Below, piece by piece: positions 1 through 5,989 of a DNA stretch of 5,989 nt. The stretch comes from a bacterium (lineage in GTDB: Bacteria > Hydrothermota > UBA3072 > B12-G15): NCBI GenBank assembly GCA_003646055.1, contig QNDZ01000105.1:1-5989 (forward strand), given 5' to 3'. Every line of letters starts with the position of its first letter. The first letter of the stretch is position 1. Both the position numbers and the translations under genes were made by a program. The notes below the pieces were generated by a model, which saw only the letters and a program-made list of their open reading frames with translations, made no database searches and was not told the DNA's origin.

Positions 1-1163
1 AATTCCTCCCATTCAGTTAGAATAAGGAGTGCATTTGCATCACCAAGGGTGTCATAGGGATTTTCTTTATAATCAATGTCTGGAAAAATCTTTTTCATCT
101 TTTCCATTGCAGCAGGGTCATAGGCAGAGATGTTGGCACCTTCCTTCAGGAGTTTTTTGATTATGTATATTGATGGGGCCTCTCTTATGTCATCGGTGTT
201 TGGCTTGAAGGATAGACCAAGAATTGCAATTTTTTTACCCTTTATGTTCCATAAGAGGTCTCTTACCTTGGTTATAAAGTACTCCCTGATTTCCTGATTA
301 ATCTTGAGCACTTCCCTCAGAAGATTCATATGGTAGCCAAGGTCCTCTGAGATTTTGATGAATGCCTTCAGGTCTTTTGGGAAACAGAAACCACCAAAAC
401 CAATACCTGCATTTAAGAATTCTTTACCTATCCTGTGGTCAAGCCCCATACCACGTGCAACCTCTTTTACATCAGCACCAGCCTTTTCACACACCATGCT
501 TACAGCATTTATGTATGAAATTTTCATTGCAAGAAAGGAGTTGGATGCGTGCTTTATGATTTCAGCACTCTGTATATTTGTAACAATGAACGGAGCATCA
601 ATCTTCTCATAAATCTCCCTCATCAATTTCTCAGCCCTTTCATTCTCCACACCAATGACGATTCTGTCAGGATACAGAAAATCTTTTATTGCAGAGCCTT
701 CTCTCAGGAATTCAGGGTTGGAAGCAACATCAAATTCAATACCCCTTTTGTTGTTGAGTTCAATGGTTGTTTTAAGTTTCAGTCCTGTTTGAACAGGGAC
801 AGTGCTTTTTTCTATGATGAGTTTATATTCATCCATTGTTTCGGCTATTCTGGTGGCAACAAATTCAATGGAACTGAGGTCAGCGCTACCATCCTCCCTT
901 GGAGGTGTTCCCACGCATATGAAGATGGCAAGCCCGTGTTTTGTTCCCTCTTCAATAGAGTCGGTGAAGGAAAGGGTTCCTTTCTCCATCCCTTCTTTAA
1001 GAAGTTCCTCAAGTCCGGGTTCGTAAATAGGTGATATTCCCTGTTTAAGAAGTTTTATTTTTTCAACATCATTGTCAACACAGACAACCTGGTGTCCAAG
1101 ATGGGAAAGGCAGACCCCTGTTGTGAGACCCACATAACCAGAGCCAATTATTGTGATTTTCAA
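1..1163 (-). CDS. ugd: UDP-glucose 6-dehydrogenase, C-terminus beyond the window
   Basis: Cytoplasmic NAD+-dependent enzyme that oxidises UDP-glucose twice to UDP-glucuronate, a precursor of capsule, exopolysaccharide and other surface sugars. I translated it codon by codon and found no frameshift. The N-terminal Rossmann fold has GSGYVG at residues 7-12 and an acidic residue, D30, after the second strand. Further family motifs are CVGTPP, STVPVQTG (120-127) and NPEFLREG (149-156). The expected catalytic residues are all present: K204, N208, C260 in GGFCFPKD, and D264. The C-terminal UDP-binding domain carries FKPNTDD (319-325) followed by IREAPS, and the visible part ends at LTEWEE. About 387 residues are present; the family usually has 430-450, so roughly 45-60 are missing. 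The TTG start gives the normal MKITIIG beginning and has a strong Shine-Dalgarno 7 bases upstream. It overlaps the smc stop by 4 bases. A related NDP-sugar dehydrogenase specificity, such as UDP-ManNAc, cannot be excluded. Confidence 0.95.
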   Translation of the reverse strand, partial: MKITIIGSGYVGLTTGVCLSHLGHQVVCVDNDVEKIKLLKQGISPIYEPGLEELLKEGMEKGTLSFTDSIEEGTKHGLAIFICVGTPPREDGSADLSSIEFVATRIAETMDEYKLIIEKSTVPVQTGLKLKTTIELNNKRGIEFDVASNPEFLREGSAIKDFLYPDRIVIGVENERAEKLMREIYEKIDAPFIVTNIQSAEIIKHASNSFLAMKISYINAVSMVCEKAGADVKEVARGMGLDHRIGKEFLNAGIGFGGFCFPKDLKAFIKISEDLGYHMNLLREVLKINQEIREYFITKVRDLLWNIKGKKIAILGLSFKPNTDDIREAPSIYIIKKLLKEGANISAYDPAAMEKMKKIFPDIDYKENPYDTLGDANALLILTEWEE

Positions 1164-4100
1164 ATCAACGCCTCCTTGCTCATACTCAATACACTTGAAA
1201 TACCCTTTTCTTCCATTGTCACACCGTATATATAATCTGCTTCTTCCATGGTTCTTCTGTTGTGGGTAATCAGGATAATCTGGCTGTCCCCTGTTTCCTC
1301 CCTCAGAACCTCGAGGAATCTTTCAACATTTTTTTCATCAAGGGGTGCATCAATCTCATCAAGGATAATAAGCCCTATGTTTCTGGTAAGAATCACACCT
1401 ATAAGAAGGGAGATGGCGGTAAGGGTTTTCTCACCATCTGAAAGCAGTTCCATCTGGCTCATCTTTTTACCTGGTGGCCGTGCATAGATGTTAATATCTG
1501 CCTCAAGAGGGCTTCTTCCTTCCAGCCTTATATCCGCCTGACCACCACCAAAGAGCCTTGTGAATATCCTCTGGAACTGTCTTCTGATTTCATTTATCGT
1601 CCTTGTGAATTCCCTCTCTGCCCTTCTATCTATGGAGTTGATTGCATTGATAATGTCTTCCTTTGCCCTTTCAAGGTCCTTTTTCTGCACCTGGAGCCTG
1701 TCAATTTCCTCTTTTATCTTCTCATACTCTTCAACAGCAAGTATGTTGACCTCTTTCATTCCCTCTTTTCTCTTTATCAACCTGTCAAGTTCCTCTTTCA
1801 GTTCATCCAGATTCTCTCCCTCCTGTGGAATGGGGGTCTTTTCTGTCTCCCTCATCACCTGCTGCACAATATTTTCCTTCTCAATCCCAAGCCTTTTTAT
1901 CTCGCTTTCAACCTGTTCCTTATCAAGGCTGACATCCAGAATATCTCTACCTGATGCTTCTATGCTCTCATTTATCCTGTTCAACTCATTGCGGAGTTTG
2001 TTGAGTGTGTTTTCCCCTTCATTTTTTTGTTCGGAAATAGACCTCAGTTTTTCCTCAAGTTCGTTCCTTTCCACCTCAAGTTTCTCATACCTGGTCTGGT
2101 AGTCGGATATCTCTTCCTGAATCTTTTCGTATCTTTCAAGCCCACGTATGGTGGCTTCAAGTTGCCTGTATTCCCCCTCCACCTTTTCAAGTTCAGTCAG
2201 CAGTTTGTTTCTCTCCCTGGTCTTTCTTTCCTCTTCACGTTGAATATTATTGAGTTTATTCTTTAAATACTCTTCCTGTTGTTTTAAATCCTTCTCCTTA
2301 TCTTTAAGTGCTATTTTCTCTTTCTCTATGGCTTCAAGTTCCTTTTTAATTTCACCAAGCCTTTTCTCAAGTTCATCAAGTCTGTACCTGTTCCTTGACA
2401 ACTCCATGTCAATGGCTGATTTCTCACTGGTGATTGTATCCCTCTCTCTTTCAAGTTCCTTTCTGTTTTGATTCAACTCATCAACCTTCTTTGAAATCTC
2501 AAGGAGTCTCTTCTCCTTTTTATTTATACTGCTGGAAAGTTCTTTTATCTCCCTTTCCATATCCTCAATCCTGCTTTTCTTAAGAACAGGACCTACCCCT
2601 TCACCCCTGAGCATTACAGCCCCAAATATTACAACATCCCCTTCTGGGGTGACATAAAAACCACCATTCTTTTTATACAGTTCCAATCCATGTTCTATTG
2701 AATCAACAAGGATGAAGTTGGAAAGAACACCTGATATGAATCCATCAGGGTCATTTTTCACTGCTTCAGCAAGATTTACATTTTTTGATTTCCTGACATA
2801 ATCACGTCTCACAAAGGCAATATTCCCGATGCCCTCTTTTTTTGAGAATTCAATCATTCTTGAAATAGAATCGTCTTTATCAACAAGTGCATACATCAGG
2901 GAGGAGAGGGCACTTTCAACTGGTATCTCATAACCCTTTTTTATCTCAACCCTTTCAATGGCAGTGGTGATTTCAAAATTCTTCTTCAGTTTTTCAGGAA
3001 TCCTTGATGATTCAATATTTAGGTTTTTCAATACATTGAGTTCCTCTTCAATTCTCATCCTTTTTCTATCAAGTTCCTCCCTCTGTCTCAGGATTGTTGA
3101 CCTTTCCTTCTGGAGTTTTTCCATATCTGCAAATATTCTATTCAAATTTTTTGAATTATCCTCAAGTTTTGCCTGTATATCTGATAGTTTTTCTTCAAGT
3201 TCTGGACGAATGGATTTTAGTTCATTTTTTTCACTATTGAGGCCCTCAATCCTTTCCAGTAGAGCCTTCTCCCTCTTTTTAAGGCCCTCCATTCTTTCTG
3301 TAATCCTGGTGAGTTCTATCTCAGTATTCCATATTCCATTCTCAATCTCTCTTTTTTCATCCTCCATCTGTCTAATAATTCTCCTGGTCCTTTCAACGGC
3401 TTCCTTCACCTGATTCAGTTGCTGTTCTTTTTCACTGTATCTGATTTTTATTACCTCTCTATCAAGGTCTTTAAGGTTATCATACTCTTCCAGATTTCTT
3501 TTCAGATTTTCCAGTGTTCCCTGTATTCTTGACAATTCACTCTTCACCTCAATGAACCTATCCATATAGGATTTTTCTTCTTTCTCAATTGCCTGTAGGA
3601 TTTCCTGCTTTTCCGTGATCTTTCGGACAAGAAATTCCCTCTGTTCCTGCAGGGCATTTTTTTCTTCTTCCAGTTTTTTCAATCTTCTGCTCAATTCCTC
3701 CAGTCTTTTTCTCAGGTCATCAAGTTTACTGTTTATGCGTGAAATCTCTATACAGCCAATCCTGTAGGTCAGTTCTCTGATTTCCTCAACAATTCTTCTG
3801 TATGCCCTTGCCTTAGAAGCCTGATGTCTGAGGGAACGTGCAAATTTCATCTGTTCATCAAGTACGGTCTGGAGTTTTTCCAGTTCTCCGTTTGTTCTTT
3901 CAAGTTTTTGCAGGGCATCTTTTCTGTCTTCCCTGTACTTACCTATATTTGCTACACTCTCAAATAGTTCCCTTCTTTTTTGCTGGTCTGATAGAATGAG
4001 TTTTGATATTGAACCTGTGTCAAGAATACTGTGAAGGATGCCTGTATTAGCAAAGTTTTCCACAATATCTTTTAACCTGCATGGAGTATTGTTTATGAAA

Positions 4101-4432
4101 AATTCACCTGTTCCATCCCTGTAATACCTTCTCTTAATCTCAATCACATCGTAATCCAGAGGTATTGCACCGTTGTTTTCAAACACAAGTTGCACTTCAG
4201 CCATATTCATTGGAGGCCTGTTCTCTGTGCCAGAGAAAATTATATCTTCAAGTTTGTTGCCTCTCAATTCTTTCACACTGTTTGTTCCGAGTGCCCACTT
4301 TATTGCATCTATGATATTTGATTTCCCAGCACCATTGGGTCCAACAATCACATTTAGAGAAGGCCCAAACTCCAATGTGGATTTTCTTGGGAAACTTTTA
4401 AATCCAGTGAGAACAATCCTCTTTAACCGCAA
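1160..4432 (-). CDS. smc: Chromosome segregation/condensation protein SMC
   Basis: ATPase of the bacterial condensin complex. In the family it dimerises through its hinge, normally works with ScpA and ScpB, and extrudes DNA loops to compact and segregate chromosomes. The product has 1090 residues, compared with about 1170-1190 in typical bacterial SMC. The N-terminal head (about 1-165) has Walker A GPNGAGKSN (31-39) and the conserved LRG..LEDIIFSGT block (56-69). A Lys/Glu-rich coiled-coil arm follows to about 485, then a compact hinge (about 486-615) and a returning coil to about 940. The C-terminal head has F..LFGGG (957-964) and ARPPGKK, the signature motif in the unusual form LSDGEK (997-1002), and Walker B with catalytic glutamate E1026 in LDEID. 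It also has the D-loop APLD and the switch histidine H1057 in ITHNRRTMEEAD. The start is TTG: an in-frame TAG lies two codons upstream, so no earlier start exists. It overlaps the permease by 10 bases and ugd by 4. Neither scpA/scpB nor ftsY is adjacent here. SMC is clearly favoured over Rad50/SbcC or RecN because of the hinge and SMC-type heads. Confidence 0.96.
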   Translation of the reverse strand: MRLKRIVLTGFKSFPRKSTLEFGPSLNVIVGPNGAGKSNIIDAIKWALGTNSVKELRGNKLEDIIFSGTENRPPMNMAEVQLVFENNGAIPLDYDVIEIKRRYYRDGTGEFFINNTPCRLKDIVENFANTGILHSILDTGSISKLILSDQQKRRELFESVANIGKYREDRKDALQKLERTNGELEKLQTVLDEQMKFARSLRHQASKARAYRRIVEEIRELTYRIGCIEISRINSKLDDLRKRLEELSRRLKKLEEEKNALQEQREFLVRKITEKQEILQAIEKEEKSYMDRFIEVKSELSRIQGTLENLKRNLEEYDNLKDLDREVIKIRYSEKEQQLNQVKEAVERTRRIIRQMEDEKREIENGIWNTEIELTRITERMEGLKKREKALLERIEGLNSEKNELKSIRPELEEKLSDIQAKLEDNSKNLNRIFADMEKLQKERSTILRQREELDRKRMRIEEELNVLKNLNIESSRIPEKLKKNFEITTAIERVEIKKGYEIPVESALSSLMYALVDKDDSISRMIEFSKKEGIGNIAFVRRDYVRKSKNVNLAEAVKNDPDGFISGVLSNFILVDSIEHGLELYKKNGGFYVTPEGDVVIFGAVMLRGEGVGPVLKKSRIEDMEREIKELSSSINKKEKRLLEISKKVDELNQNRKELERERDTITSEKSAIDMELSRNRYRLDELEKRLGEIKKELEAIEKEKIALKDKEKDLKQQEEYLKNKLNNIQREEERKTRERNKLLTELEKVEGEYRQLEATIRGLERYEKIQEEISDYQTRYEKLEVERNELEEKLRSISEQKNEGENTLNKLRNELNRINESIEASGRDILDVSLDKEQVESEIKRLGIEKENIVQQVMRETEKTPIPQEGENLDELKEELDRLIKRKEGMKEVNILAVEEYEKIKEEIDRLQVQKKDLERAKEDIINAINSIDRRAEREFTRTINEIRRQFQRIFTRLFGGGQADIRLEGRSPLEADINIYARPPGKKMSQMELLSDGEKTLTAISLLIGVILTRNIGLIILDEIDAPLDEKNVERFLEVLREETGDSQIILITHNRRTMEEADYIYGVTMEEKGISSVLSMSKEALI
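1171..1177 (-). promoter_or_regulatory. Shine-Dalgarno for ugd
   Basis: AAGGAGG stands 7 bases before the TTG start of ugd and is formed by the Lys-Glu-Ala codons near the end of smc. Its strength and spacing decide the TTG start, and its position inside smc favours translational coupling of the two genes. Confidence 0.85.
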
Positions 4433-5973
4433 ATCCTATCCCCCATTCTTTTTATTTTTCCTCTAAAAAGCCCAGTTAGAAGGATGAGCATTATTATGGC
4501 AAAGGTGGGTAAACCTATTCCAAGCGCATGGAAGAGAACAGGATTTTTTGACATGAGGTGCAGGAGTTTTTGCTCATCCCCTCTAAGTGTACTCATGTAC
4601 AGTCCCCCAGCAAGATAAATCATGCTGGCAATAAGTATTGTGCTGAATTCCATCAACAACATTTCCCACAGATCAAGAATGTTCTTTTTTGTAAGGTCTC
4701 TTGATGGCCTTGATAGAAGGAGGTACAGGGTGAAGAGGGAGAGTAAGTAGTAGAGTAGAGGGAACCAGGCTATAAGAATGATGGTTAAAGGCTCTATAAC
4801 AATGGCAGGAATGGATATGATAAGGGCAATCAAAGAGAATGTCAGGGTAGGAAGGATTGTTTTTGTGAGCAGGGTACCTGAAGGGTTCTGAGGGAAGGTA
4901 AGGGGTAGGGGACAGGATTTCCGCTCAATGGTGTACAGCCCTGCTGTTAGCATGGGTACATACATGCCTGCAATGGCGACACCCATAATCAGAATGGCAA
5001 AGGGGTCTCTTGAGCTTGTAAACATAATCAGGGGAAATAGCAGGGAGAACCCAACAAGGTAGAGGTTCATGGGTTCCCTCTTAAAATATAACCAGTCTTT
5101 TCTGAAGAGGGGCATAGAGAATGGTGTGAACTTTACCTTTTTTCTCTCAACCCTTTTCTCCACATAGAAATCCATGCCTTTTGATAACTGATATGTGAGG
5201 ACATACAGGAAAAGTGAAAGGGCGAGCAGGTAGAATAGTCCTGAAACACTACCCTTCATCCCATTTATAAGCCATGTGGATGGAAGAAAGGGTGATAGTG
5301 ATATATGGAAAAGCCCTTTTAATTTCTGTGCAAATTCAACCACGTTTTGTTTGTTTGTGCTGGAAAGAGGGGTGTAGATAATCAGATAGAGAAACAGTGT
5401 TATGAAATATACAATCATCCCACCCCGTTTTGCACCTGTTCTGCTCACAAACCTTGAAAGAACCATTGCAAACAGGTTTGAGATTGCAATGAGCAAAACG
5501 ATATAGAATATGAACGAGAGTACTGGAACAACAGGTGATATTTTCAATACAATGGTATAAATTATGGGAAATGATACAACATACCATGCTGGAACACCAG
5601 CAGTTCCGAGTGCATCATATGAGGATACAGTAAATACACTTATCCTTTTTACGGGTAGCGAAAGGAGGAAAGGAATTGTCTCATTCTCAAAAAGGGTGAA
5701 TATTATCATTGGGGAGTAACCCAGAAAGAAAAGGAATGAGAGGATTATAATTATAAGTGAAACAATCCCATCCATCAATGTATATCCCTCTGGTACAATT
5801 GCTGGTATATATGTATTCACAGGGGACAGGATTTTGTAAGCAAGTGCACCCACTGGAACCCCAAACACCAGCATAAAAAATATTGGGAGTATGGGCGAGA
5901 GAATCTTTGAAATCTTCCCACCCTTGCCCCTGTTCTTCATGGTGTATTTTAGAAGAAGAAATATCTCACTCAA
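4423..5973 (-). CDS. ABC-2 type exporter permease (putative)
   Basis: Integral inner-membrane protein of 516 residues, probably the transmembrane subunit of an ATP-driven exporter; the substrate is unknown. I count about 12 hydrophobic segments by eye, near 25-49, 68-95, 125-145, 148-173, 186-203, 244-262, 302-320, 325-347, 370-392, 394-420, 440-462 and 480-503. The stretch ENETIPFLLSLPVKR (96-110), followed by VF, resembles the 'LLSLPI..xxIF' region of large ABC-2 permeases (PF16949/YthQ-like). A basic cytoplasmic linker (263-300) ends in FRKDWLYFKREP, like the 'KE/D...RdP' motif that begins the second half in that group. No Walker motifs are present, so a separate ATPase is needed. The chosen start is TTG with GGAGG 4 bases upstream and a TTGA overlap with the preceding gene. 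An in-frame ATG 11 codons later has no visible Shine-Dalgarno and is less likely. The 3' end overlaps smc by 10 bases. Assignment to ABC-2 rests on motif memory and topology; another polytopic transporter is possible. Confidence 0.75.
   Translation of the reverse strand: MSEIFLLLKYTMKNRGKGGKISKILSPILPIFFMLVFGVPVGALAYKILSPVNTYIPAIVPEGYTLMDGIVSLIIIILSFLFFLGYSPMIIFTLFENETIPFLLSLPVKRISVFTVSSYDALGTAGVPAWYVVSFPIIYTIVLKISPVVPVLSFIFYIVLLIAISNLFAMVLSRFVSRTGAKRGGMIVYFITLFLYLIIYTPLSSTNKQNVVEFAQKLKGLFHISLSPFLPSTWLINGMKGSVSGLFYLLALSLFLYVLTYQLSKGMDFYVEKRVERKKVKFTPFSMPLFRKDWLYFKREPMNLYLVGFSLLFPLIMFTSSRDPFAILIMGVAIAGMYVPMLTAGLYTIERKSCPLPLTFPQNPSGTLLTKTILPTLTFSLIALIISIPAIVIEPLTIILIAWFPLLYYLLSLFTLYLLLSRPSRDLTKKNILDLWEMLLMEFSTILIASMIYLAGGLYMSTLRGDEQKLLHLMSKNPVLFHALGIGLPTFAIIMLILLTGLFRGKIKRMGDRICG
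4439..4444 (-). promoter_or_regulatory. Probable weak Shine-Dalgarno for smc
   Basis: GGGGGA lies 6 bases before the TTG start of smc, inside the last codons of the permease gene. It is a poorer match to the anti-Shine-Dalgarno than the sites at the other two junctions. Together with a TTG start this suggests modest initiation, perhaps helped by ribosomes finishing the permease. Confidence 0.5.
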
Positions 5974-5989
5974 AGCGCCTCCACAATCT
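5970..5989 (-). CDS. C-terminal end of an unidentified upstream gene
   Basis: The last readable codons before the permease spell I-V-E-A-L followed by TGA, and this stop overlaps the permease TTG as TTGA. The arrangement copies the smc/ugd junction, where the smc product ends E-A-L-I and TGA overlaps the ugd TTG. Six codons cannot identify a protein. By context, since an ABC-2 permease needs a partner, an ABC ATPase subunit is the natural guess, but nothing in the bases shows this. Confidence 0.4.
5978..5982 (-). promoter_or_regulatory. Shine-Dalgarno for the permease
   Basis: GGAGG lies 4 bases before the TTG start, slightly closer than usual, and is part of the Glu-Ala codons ending the upstream reading frame. 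It supports the TTG over the ATG 11 codons further in, which has no such motif. Confidence 0.7.

Noticed and set aside
375..401. GFGGFCFPKD in Ugd, with Phe rather than Ser before the catalytic Cys
   Set aside because: Aromatic residues at this position occur in working UDP-glucose dehydrogenases (for example Tyr in the streptococcal enzyme as I recall it), so it is not a defect.
355..1034. Open frames on the plus strand (up to 161 codons) across the left part of the window
   Set aside because: They are antisense to ugd, whose complete set of family motifs and catalytic residues fixes the coding strand. Their translations resemble no family I know and no ribosome binding site supports them.
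1335..1360. Pro in the SMC D-loop (APLD rather than AALD)
   Set aside because: APLD is widespread among bacterial SMC proteins and does not suggest altered function.
1560..3413. Long plus-strand open frames rich in Ser, Leu and Phe opposite smc
   Set aside because: These are complements of the GAA/GAG/AAA/AAG-rich coiled-coil codons, which read as TTC/CTC/TTT/CTT and rarely give stops. The low-complexity Ser/Leu/Phe composition is the expected artefact.
4415..4475. A possible promoter or terminator between the permease and smc
   Set aside because: The genes overlap by 10 bases, and I see neither a convincing hairpin with a T-run nor paired -35/-10 elements on the minus strand here.
5336..5587. 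An 83-codon minus-strand open frame inside the permease gene
   Set aside because: It lies in another frame of a gene with a clear membrane-protein reading, and its Cys/His-rich translation has no recognisable motif.

Overview
The window is a compact bacterial gene block read entirely from the minus strand. In transcription order (right to left) it holds the last codons of an unidentified upstream gene, a multi-spanning ABC-2 type exporter permease, a full-length chromosome-condensation SMC ATPase, and the first ~387 residues of a UDP-glucose 6-dehydrogenase (Ugd) that runs off the left edge. Adjacent genes overlap by 4, 10 and 4 bases, so there is no intergenic DNA. I see no promoter, terminator, RNA gene, repeat, mobile element or CRISPR array. 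The block looks like the middle of one longer polycistronic operon.

All three complete starts are TTG. Two of them sit in TTGA stop/start overlaps, where the Shine-Dalgarno lies inside the last codons of the gene before, which suggests translational coupling. The Shine-Dalgarno motifs and SMC-type condensin point to a bacterium. Arginine in ugd is encoded almost only by AGG/AGA and isoleucine often by ATA. Together with the Lys/Glu-rich proteins and tight gene packing, this is compatible with a thermophilic or deep-branching, possibly uncultured lineage. That is a weak inference and I cannot name the taxon.

The enzymes are individually conventional. Ugd would supply UDP-glucuronate for surface polysaccharide. 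The permease would be the membrane half of an exporter whose ATPase may lie just upstream. SMC would organise the chromosome. No shared pathway is evident, and the grouping may simply reflect operon packing. The points most worth a second look are a Gly-to-Asp change in the SMC signature motif (LSDGEK), a compact SMC (1090 residues), the run of TTG starts with near-identical coupled junctions, and the placement of smc between an exporter gene and ugd. I found no convincing novel multi-gene system.
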